Source: Alphaproteobacteria bacterium
GTDB lineage: Bacteria > Pseudomonadota > Alphaproteobacteria > UBA8366
Length of the DNA: 64,000 nt
Direction: 5' to 3'
NCBI GenBank assembly: GCA_021774335.1
Contig: JAJFJD010000046.1
Span: forward strand, 278,109 to 342,108
Of the stretch, positions 55,006-63,799 are shown one piece after another. The notes under the pieces were generated by a model. The model was given only the letters and a program-made list of their open reading frames with translations, was not told the origin of the DNA and made no database searches. The position numbers were made by a program, and so were the translations under genes. Every line of letters starts with the position of its first letter. Positions within the stretch are counted from its first letter, which is position 1.

Positions 55006-55034
55006 AGAGGCGGACCCAGGGTCCGCCTCTCTTG
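55006..55034 (+). terminator. Terminator after the small lipoprotein gene
   Basis: Perfect stem AGAGGCGGAC/GTCCGCCTCT with a 5-nt loop followed by CTTGTTT, 75 nt after the stop. Confidence 0.8.
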
Positions 55035-55091
55035 TTTGGCGACAATTCGACAATGTGCGGCAGGATCGGCCGCGAAAATATTGGTCCCGTG

Positions 55092-56189
55092 TCAGCCGAT
55101 CAACTTGCCGACCCGCGACAGGCTCGCCGGCTGTGCCGCGCCGTATTTCTCGCAGAACGGCGCCACGAGTGCCGTAACCGCGGATTTCCCTAAGGAATCC
55201 ATCAACGCACAGGGCGGCTTGCCGAATTTCAGCGCCGCCTCGGCACCCATGTCTATGGCATCGGGCTCGGCAACTTCCTCGTCCAATTGCTGCAGGACAG
55301 GAAGGAAAGCCGCCCCCAGCAAGCGGTCGCCGATCGCCTTGTCCCGAGCCGCGTCCGACGCGGACGGATCGCCGATTTCCCAGGACCCTCCCTCGGACCC
55401 AACGCGGACCACCGACTCCGCCGGTTTGTAGAAATCGCCGAGCGGCATAAGGTTTTCCTGCGCGTGTAACAGGACCTGCGATCCGACGAGATTGCTCACC
55501 ACGAACGGGCCGGCCGCGGCGCCGAAGACATCGCTGGCGACACGATCGATCTCAAACGGGCTTCCCATGCCGTCGTCATACAGCCGCATCGCCTCGTTCA
55601 CGTAGGGGCAGAAAAACCGATTGAGCGCAAAGCCGTAACTGTCGCGGCAAGCCACGGTCTTCTTGCCGGTCGCTTCGCAGAAGGCAAGCGCCGTCGCGAG
55701 GACCGCAGGGTTTGTCTTCTCGCCCCGAACGACTTCGACGATGGGATTGACCGCCGGCGGATTGAAATAATGCATGCCGAGGAAACGCCCGGGACTGTCG
55801 ACTTCCTTGGCCAGTTCGGTGACCCGGAGGCAACTCGTGTTGGTCGCCAACAGCGTATCTTTCGACAGGATGGGCATTAAGCGCTTGTAAAGATCGACTT
55901 TCACATCGAACCGCTCGAAAATCGCTTCGATCACCAAATCGCACTCGGCCAGGTCGGCAATATCGGTGCTGCCTTTCATGCGCGCCCGGGCGGATTTCGC
56001 ATCCGGCGACTGCATCCGGCCCCGTTCCACCTTGCGGTCGAAATAGGCGGCCGCCTTGCCAAGCGCCGTGTCGACCTGTTCCCGCGTCGTATCGACTAGA
56101 CGCACATCGAACGCGTTTTCCGCGACATTCATCGCGATTCCCGAGCCCATGGTCCCGGCCCCCACAATGCCGACGGTCTTCAAACTCAT
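55092..56189 (-). CDS. 3-hydroxyacyl-CoA dehydrogenase
   Basis: 365 residues. NAD-binding start TVGIVGAGTMGSGIAMNVAENAF, then LLATNTSCLRVTELAKEV, the signature FLGMHYFNPPAVNPIVEVVRG with the catalytic His, and DSYGFALNRFFCPYVNEAMRLYDDG. It is a stand-alone dehydrogenase with no enoyl-CoA hydratase domain, and the C-terminal extension of about 80 residues makes it longer than the usual 280-residue Hbd form. The physiological acyl chain (fatty acid or aromatic-acid degradation) is not indicated by neighbours. Confidence 0.9.
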   Translation of the reverse strand: MSLKTVGIVGAGTMGSGIAMNVAENAFDVRLVDTTREQVDTALGKAAAYFDRKVERGRMQSPDAKSARARMKGSTDIADLAECDLVIEAIFERFDVKVDLYKRLMPILSKDTLLATNTSCLRVTELAKEVDSPGRFLGMHYFNPPAVNPIVEVVRGEKTNPAVLATALAFCEATGKKTVACRDSYGFALNRFFCPYVNEAMRLYDDGMGSPFEIDRVASDVFGAAAGPFVVSNLVGSQVLLHAQENLMPLGDFYKPAESVVRVGSEGGSWEIGDPSASDAARDKAIGDRLLGAAFLPVLQQLDEEVAEPDAIDMGAEAALKFGKPPCALMDSLGKSAVTALVAPFCEKYGAAQPASLSRVGKLIG

Positions 56190-56524
56190 TCGATGGCCCT
56201 GTTCTGCTTGTTTCGAAGCGGCGCATGCTAGCCTTCTGGACCTCCCGCTTCAATGGTGGTCGTCGCGACATTTTCGCCCATGCGACGAAAACATAAACGG
56301 AATGGGATACCGTCCCGATCACCAGTGAGACCGAATTTAAGCACCTCACACGGATAACAGAGTGCGACAAGAGCATGCCATCCGAGGACGATGGGCTTTG
56401 CACATGGCCGAAAATCGGCTAACCCTCTTGCAACGAATTAAAGAATTTCTTAAATCGTAGCGCGTTACCGGCGAACCGGGCCGTTGCCCGGCGTGATCGC
56501 ACGCAATAGTTACGAGGCAGCAAT
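56190..56524. other. 335-nt gap before the Gld-type ABC operon
   Basis: Divergent upstream region. A candidate promoter is listed separately; a GC-rich hairpin sequence (CCGGGC...GCCCGG) at 56478-56492 lies between it and the ATPase start. No gene or RNA recognised. Confidence 0.5.
56428..56456 (+). promoter_or_regulatory. Candidate promoter of the Gld-type ABC operon
   Basis: TTGCAA (56428-56433) and TAAATC (56451-56456), 17 bp apart and about 70 nt before the ATPase start, within an AT-rich stretch. Confidence 0.5.
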
Positions 56525-57454
56525 ATGATCGAAATCGATCACCTAACGAAGGCATTCGGGGCGATCAAGGCGGTCGACGATGTCAGTTTCAAGGTAGCCA
56601 AGGGCGAAGTCCTCGGATTCCTGGGGCCCAATGGCGCCGGCAAATCGACGACCATGAAAATGATTACCGGCTTCCTGCCCCCCAGCAGCGGGACGGCCAT
56701 CGTCGCGGGTTTCGACGTGCGGCGCAATCCGATCGAAGTGAAGAAGCGGGTCGGGTATCTGCCGGAAGGCGTTCCCCTCTGGCCCGATATGACGCCCCGT
56801 GCTTTTTTCGAGTTCATCGCCCGGGTGCGCGCCTTTGCCGGCGCGGAAGCGGCCAAGCGCATCGGCGTCGCCGTCGAGAAGACGCAGCTCGCCGATGTCC
56901 TGGATCAACCGATCGAAACGTTATCCAAGGGCTTCAAACGGCGGGTCGGCCTGGCCCAAGCACTGCTGCATGATCCGGAGGTCCTCATCCTGGACGAGCC
57001 GACCGACGGGCTGGACCCGAACCAGAAACACGAAGTGCGCGAACTGATCCTCGATATGGCAGGCGAGAAAGCGATCGTCATCTCGACCCATATCCTGGAG
57101 GAAGTCGAAGCCGTGTGCAGCCGGGCCATCATTATCGCGCGCGGCAAGATCGTCGCGGACGACACGCCTGCCGCGCTCGCCGCTCGATCGGACCGGCATA
57201 ACGGCGTGACCCTTGCCACCAGCGCGCCGGCGGCGGTACGGCCGGCCCTCGAAGCGCTACCGGACGTCGCGGCCGTGCTCGACGCGCCGGACGGATTGCT
57301 CTTCGCGCGCGCCCGGGACGGCAAGTCCATCATCTCTCAGGTCAGCGCCGCGCTCCGCGGGATCGACGCCGAGATCAATCAGATCAGCGTCGAACGCGGG
57401 CGGCTTGACGAAGTCTTTAGGCAAATCACCAACACGCCATCCAGCCATGCATAA
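56525..57454 (+). CDS. ABC-2 type transporter ATP-binding protein (GldA-like)
   Basis: 309 residues. Walker A GPNGAGKSTTMKMITGFLPP, signature LSKGFKRRVGLAQALLHDPEVLILDEPTDGLDPNQ and His switch STHILEEVE. The C-terminal region continues past the ATPase core as in the GldA/CcmA-like branch. Its stop overlaps the permease start by 8 nt. Confidence 0.92.
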   Translation: MIEIDHLTKAFGAIKAVDDVSFKVAKGEVLGFLGPNGAGKSTTMKMITGFLPPSSGTAIVAGFDVRRNPIEVKKRVGYLPEGVPLWPDMTPRAFFEFIARVRAFAGAEAAKRIGVAVEKTQLADVLDQPIETLSKGFKRRVGLAQALLHDPEVLILDEPTDGLDPNQKHEVRELILDMAGEKAIVISTHILEEVEAVCSRAIIIARGKIVADDTPAALAARSDRHNGVTLATSAPAAVRPALEALPDVAAVLDAPDGLLFARARDGKSIISQVSAALRGIDAEINQISVERGRLDEVFRQITNTPSSHA

Positions 57455-58181
57455 TATCATCACGATTTTCCGCCGCGAGATGTCGAGCTATTTTGCGACA
57501 CCCGTGGCCTATGTCTTCATCATCATATATTTGGTGCTCACCGGCCTGCTGACTTTCCATATCGGCAACATGCTAGACCGCAATCAGGCCGACCTGACCG
57601 CCTTCTTCACCTTCCATCCCTGGCTCTATCTGTTCCTGATCCCGGCGCTGTCGATGCGGCTTTGGGCGGAAGAACGGCGCACCGGCACCATCGAACTGTC
57701 GATGACACTGCCGATTTCGCAGGGCGAGGCCGTGGTCGGCAAGTTCCTTGCCGCCTGGTGCTTCACCGGGATCGCACTGGCCCTGACATTCCCAGTCTGG
57801 CTTACGGTCAATTATCTGGGCGAGCCGGATAATGGCGCCCTCTTGGCAGGCTATGTCGGCAGTTGGTTGCTGGCGGGCAGTTTCCTGGCCATCGGATCGT
57901 TTATTTCCGCGCTGACCAAGAACCAGGTGATCGCCTTTGTCGTAGCGGCGGCGATCTGTTTCGTGCTCGTCGCGATGGGTTCGACCATCTTCCTGGATTT
58001 CCTGAGTGACTGGTTTGGCGGCGGGGTCGTCGAATTCTTCCGCTCGCTCAGCGTGGTCATCCACTTTAACGAGATCTCGAAGGGCGTCGTGGATATCCGC
58101 GACATCGTCTACTTCGGCAGCTTGATCGTGCTGTTTCTGTTTCTCAACGTCGTCGCAATCGACCGCCTGAAGGCGTCGTGA
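57447..58181 (+). CDS. ABC-2 type permease (GldF-like)
   Basis: 244 residues from MHNIITIFRREMSSYFATPVAYVFIIIYL; six membrane helices and the GldF-like WAEERRTGTIELSMTLPISQGEAVVGKFLA. The ORF track start lies in the ATPase gene in another frame. Overlap with the ATPase gene implies coupling. Confidence 0.92.
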   Translation: MHNIITIFRREMSSYFATPVAYVFIIIYLVLTGLLTFHIGNMLDRNQADLTAFFTFHPWLYLFLIPALSMRLWAEERRTGTIELSMTLPISQGEAVVGKFLAAWCFTGIALALTFPVWLTVNYLGEPDNGALLAGYVGSWLLAGSFLAIGSFISALTKNQVIAFVVAAAICFVLVAMGSTIFLDFLSDWFGGGVVEFFRSLSVVIHFNEISKGVVDIRDIVYFGSLIVLFLFLNVVAIDRLKAS

Positions 58182-58195
58182 GGAAGGGTTAGAAA

Positions 58196-60445
58196 ATGTT
58201 TCGATGGATCATGGATCGTAAGGGCGGCTGGATTGCGCTCGCCGTTATCGCCGTCGTGCTTTTCTTCGCGGCCAACGCCTCGGTGACCAACGTCGCCGGC
58301 ATGCGGGTCGATCTGACCGAAGACAAGCTCTACACGCTGTCGCCGGGCACGCGCAGCATCCTCGGCAAACTGGAGAAACCGGTTTCGCTGACGCTTTATT
58401 ACTCCGACAAGCTGGGGCTGACCTCACCGGTATACGGTAATTACGCCAGCCGCTTAAAAGACATGCTCCGCGTGTTCGAGAGCGCCGGCGCCGGCAAAGT
58501 GACGCTTGAAATCAAGGAGCCCAAACCTTTCTCCGAGATCGAGGACAAGGCCGTCGAACTCGGCATGCAGGGCGTGCCACTCGATCAAACCGGCGAGAAG
58601 GTCTATTTCGGCCTCGTCGCCGAAGCCGACGGCAAGCAACGCAACATTCCGTTCATGCAGATCGAGCGCGAGAACTTTCTCGAATACGACGTGGCCAGCC
58701 TGATTTACCGGCTGGGCAGTGGCGGCAAGACGGTCGTCGCGGTCTACACCGATCGGCCGTTGTTTGGCGATCTGCAAATGCAGATGCGCGGCATTCCGAC
58801 CCGGCCCTATGCCGTGATCCAGCAGATGCAGGATCAGTTCGACGTGCGTCACATTTTCTCGCTGGAGGATGTCTGGAAAGAAAAACCCGACGTCCTGATG
58901 CTGGTCCATCCGGGCGACCTGAACGATGAGGACTACTACAACCTCGACCAGTACATGCTGCGCGGGGGCAAGGCGATCGTCTTCGTCGATCCATTCAACG
59001 AATCCGCGGCGGCGCGCCAACGCGGGATTCCGCAGAGCATTAAGTCCGACTTGAAACGGATGCTGGATCACTGGGGCGTCGAGATCGTCAAGGATCGCGT
59101 CGCGGGAGACCGGCGCTTCGCCCCCATGGTCAATGCCGGGAACCAACAACAGGTCATTCCAGCACCGTTCCTGACGTGGATGAACGTCAAGCGGGAGGGC
59201 TTGTCCGCCACCGACGCGGTGACATCTAACATCAATCAACTCAACATCCGAAGCGCCGGGATCCTACGCAGTAAAAAGGACGCCGCGCTGAGCTTCGAAC
59301 CCTTGGTCACGACCACGCAGGAAAGCCAGGCAGTAGACCTCGATATGTTGCGCGGCTCCCGCCCGAAAATTCTCAAAATTATCGAGGCCTTCAAGCCGTC
59401 GGGTGAAAATCTGGTGGTCGCCGCACGCTTGAACGGCAAGACAAAAACCATGTTCCCGGATGGCCCGCCCAAGAAAAAGGAAGCGGAGAAATCCAAATCC
59501 GACGCGGGGCCGGCCGACAAGAAAGCGGAAACGGGCACGCCGGCAAAGACACCCGAGAAACCCAAGGGTGATGCCGGTAAAACAAGCGGCGACGCGGTGA
59601 AGCCGGAAACAGTACCGACCAAACCGGCCGTAAAGGCCGACCGGGCGGAGCGCGACGTGGCACAGGCAGCGCCAAGCGCCGAACAGCCGGCGAAGGCCGA
59701 TCCAGCGCCTGAAAAACCGGCCGAAAAACCAGCGACCGCCGAAAAACCAGCGACTGCCGAAAAACCTGCCGCCGAAAAACCCGCAGAGCCCGGAAAGGCC
59801 GTCGCCAAGGAAGGCGAAAAGAAAGCGGAAGAGACGCCAAAAGCGCCGCCTTTTATCGCGGAATCGACCGGGCCGATGAACGTCATTCTGGTCTCGGATG
59901 CGGACTTGCTGGAAGACCGATTCTGGGTACAGAACCGCGAATTCTTCGGACAGCGCGTCCGGCTTCCTTTCGCCAACAACGCCGATTTCGTGGTCAACGC
60001 GATTGAAAACCTGGCGGGCGGCGACGATCTAATCAGCCTCCGCAGCCGGGGCACGGCGCAACGCCCCTTCACCAAGATCCAGGAATTGCAGCTCACCGCG
60101 GAACAGAAGTTCCGCGCCGAGGAACGCGTGCTGCAGAAAAATCTCGAGGAGGCGGAAAAGAAGCTGGCTGAGCTTCAGAAGAAGAAGGCCGAGGGCGTGT
60201 CGGAAGCCACCGTCGATAAGGCGGTCGAAGCCACCGCCGAAAAATTCACGCAGGAAATTCTGGCGACCCGCAAGCAACTGCGGCGCGTCCAATTGGCCTT
60301 GCGGGAAGATATCGAGTCCTTGGAAACATGGCTGCGATTCATCAATATCGGCCTGATCCCGATCCTGGTGGGTGTCGTCGCGATGGGACTGGGAGCGGCA
60401 CGGCATCGCCGGCGACGGCGCGGAATGCAAGCGCCCGAAGGCTAG
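58196..60445 (+). CDS. GldG-like periplasmic subunit of an ABC-2 system, with charged low-complexity linker
   Basis: 749 residues. N-terminal membrane helix (WIALAVIAVVLFFAANASV), then the GldG-family extracytoplasmic domain (LTEDKLYTLSPGTRSILGKLEKPVSLTLYYS, VLMLVHPGDLNDEDYYNLDQYMLRGGKAIVFVDPF), a roughly 130-residue Lys/Pro/Ala/Glu linker with EKPATAEKPATAEKPA-type repeats, a continuation domain (VNAIENLAGGDDLISLRSRG), a coiled coil, and a C-terminal helix (FINIGLIPILVGVVAMGLGAA). Third gene of the operon, 14 nt after the permease. In Bacteroidetes GldAFG supports gliding; here the role is probably envelope-related export, substrate unknown. Confidence 0.88.
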   Translation: MFRWIMDRKGGWIALAVIAVVLFFAANASVTNVAGMRVDLTEDKLYTLSPGTRSILGKLEKPVSLTLYYSDKLGLTSPVYGNYASRLKDMLRVFESAGAGKVTLEIKEPKPFSEIEDKAVELGMQGVPLDQTGEKVYFGLVAEADGKQRNIPFMQIERENFLEYDVASLIYRLGSGGKTVVAVYTDRPLFGDLQMQMRGIPTRPYAVIQQMQDQFDVRHIFSLEDVWKEKPDVLMLVHPGDLNDEDYYNLDQYMLRGGKAIVFVDPFNESAAARQRGIPQSIKSDLKRMLDHWGVEIVKDRVAGDRRFAPMVNAGNQQQVIPAPFLTWMNVKREGLSATDAVTSNINQLNIRSAGILRSKKDAALSFEPLVTTTQESQAVDLDMLRGSRPKILKIIEAFKPSGENLVVAARLNGKTKTMFPDGPPKKKEAEKSKSDAGPADKKAETGTPAKTPEKPKGDAGKTSGDAVKPETVPTKPAVKADRAERDVAQAAPSAEQPAKADPAPEKPAEKPATAEKPATAEKPAAEKPAEPGKAVAKEGEKKAEETPKAPPFIAESTGPMNVILVSDADLLEDRFWVQNREFFGQRVRLPFANNADFVVNAIENLAGGDDLISLRSRGTAQRPFTKIQELQLTAEQKFRAEERVLQKNLEEAEKKLAELQKKKAEGVSEATVDKAVEATAEKFTQEILATRKQLRRVQLALREDIESLETWLRFINIGLIPILVGVVAMGLGAARHRRRRRGMQAPEG
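59700..59800 (+). repeat. Short tandem repeats encoding the AEKPA linker
   Basis: Four or five imperfect copies of a 12-18 bp unit (for example GCGACCGCCGAAAAACCA) inside the GldG-like gene. They encode EKPA repeats and are part of the coding sequence. Confidence 0.75.
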
Positions 60446-60515
60446 CGTAGCGCCCCCGAACCGGCGGCGCTAAGATGCGGCACGATACTGAGCCGCCAGC
60501 ACGGAGACCGGATCG

Positions 60516-61427
60516 ATGCGAATCGTCACCCTCTTGGCCAGCGCCACCGAGATCGTCTCGGCGCTCGGCTTCAAGGACTCGCTCGTCGCACGAAGTCACG
60601 AATGCGACTTTCCGGCCGACGTCAGCGGTCTGCCTTTCTGCACCGAACCGAAAATCGACGTCAGCGGCAGTTCCCATGACATCGACCAACGGGTGAAAGC
60701 GGTCGTCCGCGACGGCCTGTCGGTCTATCGTGTGGACAGCGACGCCCTCAAAAGCTACGAGCCCGACGTCATCGTCACGCAATCGCAGTGCGAGGTCTGC
60801 GCCGTCAGTGAAAAAGACGTGCTGGAGGCGACCTGCGATTGGCTGGAAAACCGCCCGCGCATCGTCACCTTGAAGCCCGACGCCCTGGCCGACATCTGGT
60901 CGGACATCGCCCGGGTCGCCGACGCGCTCGACGCCCCGGACCGGGGCAATGACTTGATCCGACGCCTCAAAGCCCGCATGGAATCGGTCGAGGAAGAAGC
61001 GCGCGCGCAGATCGTCAAACCGACCGTCGCCTGTATCGAGTGGATTGACCCTCTGATGGCGGGCGGCAACTGGATGCCGGAACTGGTCGCGATGGCCGGC
61101 GGGGAGAACCTGTTCGGCGTGGCCGGCGCACATTCGCCATGGATGGAATGGGCCGATCTTAAACGCGCCAACCCGGACGTGATCGTGATTCTACCCTGCG
61201 GGTTCGATATCGCCCGCGCCCGAAAGGACATGCCGGCGCTGACCGGGCAGCCGGGATGGAACGACCTGCGCGCCGTCCATAACGGCCGGGTCTGCGTCGC
61301 CGACGGCAATCAATATTTCAACCGCCCCGGCCCGCGCATCGCGGATTCGCTGGAGATTCTGGCGGAGATGCTGCACCCGGATCATTTCGACTACGGCCAT
61401 AAGGGGACAGGCTGGGAGTCATTGTGA
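60516..61427 (+). CDS. BtuF-like cobalamin/metallophore-binding-fold protein without signal peptide
   Basis: 303 residues. MRIVTLLASATEIVSALGFKDSLVARSHECDFP and QSQCEVCAVS (Cys92, Cys95) match the COG0614-type leaderless family often called cobalamin-binding protein; IEWIDPLMAGGNWMPELVAMAGGENLFG is the second-lobe signature. No signal peptide or lipobox is visible, so it should be cytosolic, and no ABC permease or ATPase for B12 or iron is adjacent. Function unresolved. Overlaps an alternative GTG start of the MscS gene. Confidence 0.8.
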   Translation: MRIVTLLASATEIVSALGFKDSLVARSHECDFPADVSGLPFCTEPKIDVSGSSHDIDQRVKAVVRDGLSVYRVDSDALKSYEPDVIVTQSQCEVCAVSEKDVLEATCDWLENRPRIVTLKPDALADIWSDIARVADALDAPDRGNDLIRRLKARMESVEEEARAQIVKPTVACIEWIDPLMAGGNWMPELVAMAGGENLFGVAGAHSPWMEWADLKRANPDVIVILPCGFDIARARKDMPALTGQPGWNDLRAVHNGRVCVADGNQYFNRPGPRIADSLEILAEMLHPDHFDYGHKGTGWESL

Positions 61428-61498
61428 AACCCGGAATCGCCCGTTACAGTTCGACGCTTCAAGGCCGATCCACCAAACCTACACACGCGCCGAGTCCC

Positions 61499-63778
61499 AT
61501 GATCGCTCTCCTCCAACGTCTTCTCGTCATCTTCCTGCTCGCGTTCATCGCGCTGCCGGCAACCGCCGCAGAACCGGGTAAGGCACCGGCCAAGACCGAG
61601 ACGAAAGACCTGGAACGCCTCGTCAACACGCTGGAAGATCCGGCCAAGCGCGATGCCTTCGTCACCGACCTGAAAACCCTGATCTCCGCGCAAAAAGGCG
61701 CGAAAGAAACGGTGGAGAAACCGGTCGGCTCACAATTGCTGGAGGCCGTTTCCGACAAAGTGGAGTCCGCTGGCAAAGAATTGGCGGACGCGGCCGCCAC
61801 GCTGATCGACCTGCCACAACTTGCAACCATTCTGCGGCAGGCGATGTCCAACCCGGAGACCCGGTCGCTGTGGCTTATGGTCTTACTAAAGCTTGCCGCG
61901 ATTCTAGCGGCCGGGCTCGGCGGCGAATGGCTGGCGCTGCTGGCCATGCGCCGTCCGCGCGCGGCAATTGAGACGCAAACGACCGACGGATACTGGGTTC
62001 ACCTCGTCTTCGTTATTCTGCGCACGGCGCTTGAGCTTGTTGCTGTCGCGGCTTTCGCGGCTGCCGCCTATGGGATGATGACACTGACCGCGCCCGCCCA
62101 CCAAGGGCAGGTCATCGCAATCGCGCTTATCAATGCCAGCGTTATCGCGCGCGCGGTCACGGCGGTCGCCCGCATGCTGCTGGCGCCGCGTGTCGCGTCA
62201 ATGCGGCTGATCCCGATGACCGACGAGACGGCCAATTACAGTTTCGTCTGGATTCGCCGCCTGACGAATCTCTGTGCTTATGGATTCCTGCTGCTCAACG
62301 CGGGCTTGGCGCTCGGCCTTGCACAAGCGGCCTATCAATTGCTGTTGAAGCTGCTTGGCCTGCTGGTCGGGCTGCTGCTTGTCATGCTGGTGCTGCAGAA
62401 CCGGCAGCATGTCGCCGCCCGAATTCGGGGCGACGGCAACGGCGCCCTCCGTCAGGTGCGCGGCCGGCTGGCTGATATCTGGCACATCCTGCTGATCATC
62501 TATCTCGTCGTGACCTATGGCGTCTGGGTACTGGACCTGCCGGGTGGATTTGAATACGTCCTGCGTGCGACGGCCCTCACCGTCGTCATCTTCGCAGTCG
62601 CGCGTGGATTGATCGAAGTGATCCAACGCGGTGTGAAGCGAGCCTTTGCGCTCAAAGACGAACAGAAACGCCGGTTTCCCGGCCTGGAGATGCGCGCCAA
62701 CCGCTATCTGCCGATGCTCATGACGGCGTTGAAGGTCGTCATCTCCATCGTCGCGGCAGTTGCCTTGCTGGAGGTCTGGGGCCTCGACATCTTCGAATGG
62801 CTGAGCGGCCCCGTCGGACGGGCCGTCCTAGAACGTGTGGTGACCATCGCCCTAATTATCGCCGTCGCCCTGTTGGTCTGGGAAATCATCAGCGCCGCCA
62901 TCGAGCAGTATCTCGTCGGCAAGGATCGCGAGGGCAACGCCGTCACCCGCAGTCAGCGGGCGCAGACCTTGCTGCCGCTGGTCCGAAACGTCGTGCTCGT
63001 TGTGCTGGCCGTCATGGTCGTTCTGACGGTGCTGTCCGAACTCGGCATCAACATCGGTCCGTTGATCGCCGGCGCAGGCATCGTCGGTCTCGCGGTCGGC
63101 TTCGGTGCACAGACGATGGTGAAGGACTTCATCACCGGCTTCTTCATCCTCATCGAGGATACCGTCGCGGTCGGCGATATCGTCGAACTGGGTGGTCATT
63201 CGGGCAAGGTCGAAGCGATGTCAATCCGGTCGATCCAACTGCGCGACTACTCGGGACAGGTTCACCGCATCCCGTTCAGCGAGGTCACCACCACGGTCAA
63301 CAAGAGCAAGGATTTCTCCTTCGCCACGTTCGATATCGGCGTCGGCTACAGCGAGGATATCGACCGTTGCATCGAGGTGATTCGCGACGTCGGCACCGAA
63401 ATGGTGGCGGACGAGGAATATGCAGCGGTTATCGACGGCGATATGAACATCATGGGCGTGCAGGCCTTGGGCGATTCCGCGGTCGTGATCCGCGCCCGCA
63501 TCCGCGTCAAGCCAGGCAAACAGTTCGGCCTGCAGCGCGCCTTCAACCGATTGATCAAAATGCGCTTCGATGCGGAAGGAATCGAAATTCCCTTCCCGCA
63601 TCGCACCCTGTATTTCGGCGAAGACAGCAGCGGCAACGCCCCGGACGCCCGGGTCCGGTTGATCGACGCGCGAACGAAAAAACCGGACACCTCCGCCTCG
63701 AGCACACCCGCCAAACGCCCTGAGGGCGAGGCGCGAAGCGCCGATGACAGCGCGGGCGATGCCCCCACGGACGGCTAA
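61499..63778 (+). CDS. Large MscS-family mechanosensitive channel
   Basis: About 759 residues from MIALLQRLLVIFLLAFIALPATAA (signal peptide). A GTG at 61424 overlapping the previous stop would add 25 residues ahead of the signal sequence and is less likely. A periplasmic helical domain (about 25-140) is followed by some ten membrane segments; the MscS pore and beta-domain is canonical (GPLIAGAGIVGLAVGFGAQTMVKDFITGFFILIEDTVAVGDIVE). The C-terminal tail is acidic/Ser-Ala-rich. It should gate on membrane tension during hypo-osmotic shock. Confidence 0.9.
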   Translation: MIALLQRLLVIFLLAFIALPATAAEPGKAPAKTETKDLERLVNTLEDPAKRDAFVTDLKTLISAQKGAKETVEKPVGSQLLEAVSDKVESAGKELADAAATLIDLPQLATILRQAMSNPETRSLWLMVLLKLAAILAAGLGGEWLALLAMRRPRAAIETQTTDGYWVHLVFVILRTALELVAVAAFAAAAYGMMTLTAPAHQGQVIAIALINASVIARAVTAVARMLLAPRVASMRLIPMTDETANYSFVWIRRLTNLCAYGFLLLNAGLALGLAQAAYQLLLKLLGLLVGLLLVMLVLQNRQHVAARIRGDGNGALRQVRGRLADIWHILLIIYLVVTYGVWVLDLPGGFEYVLRATALTVVIFAVARGLIEVIQRGVKRAFALKDEQKRRFPGLEMRANRYLPMLMTALKVVISIVAAVALLEVWGLDIFEWLSGPVGRAVLERVVTIALIIAVALLVWEIISAAIEQYLVGKDREGNAVTRSQRAQTLLPLVRNVVLVVLAVMVVLTVLSELGINIGPLIAGAGIVGLAVGFGAQTMVKDFITGFFILIEDTVAVGDIVELGGHSGKVEAMSIRSIQLRDYSGQVHRIPFSEVTTTVNKSKDFSFATFDIGVGYSEDIDRCIEVIRDVGTEMVADEEYAAVIDGDMNIMGVQALGDSAVVIRARIRVKPGKQFGLQRAFNRLIKMRFDAEGIEIPFPHRTLYFGEDSSGNAPDARVRLIDARTKKPDTSASSTPAKRPEGEARSADDSAGDAPTDG

Positions 63779-63799
63779 CCGTTTCGGTCAACCGAATCC

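Noticed and set aside
59700-59800. Short tandem repeats as a possible CRISPR array
   Set aside because: Units are short, imperfect, in frame and encode EKPA linker repeats.
60446-60515. Cobalamin riboswitch before the BtuF-like gene
   Set aside because: The gap is only 70 nt and contains no B12-box-like sequence.
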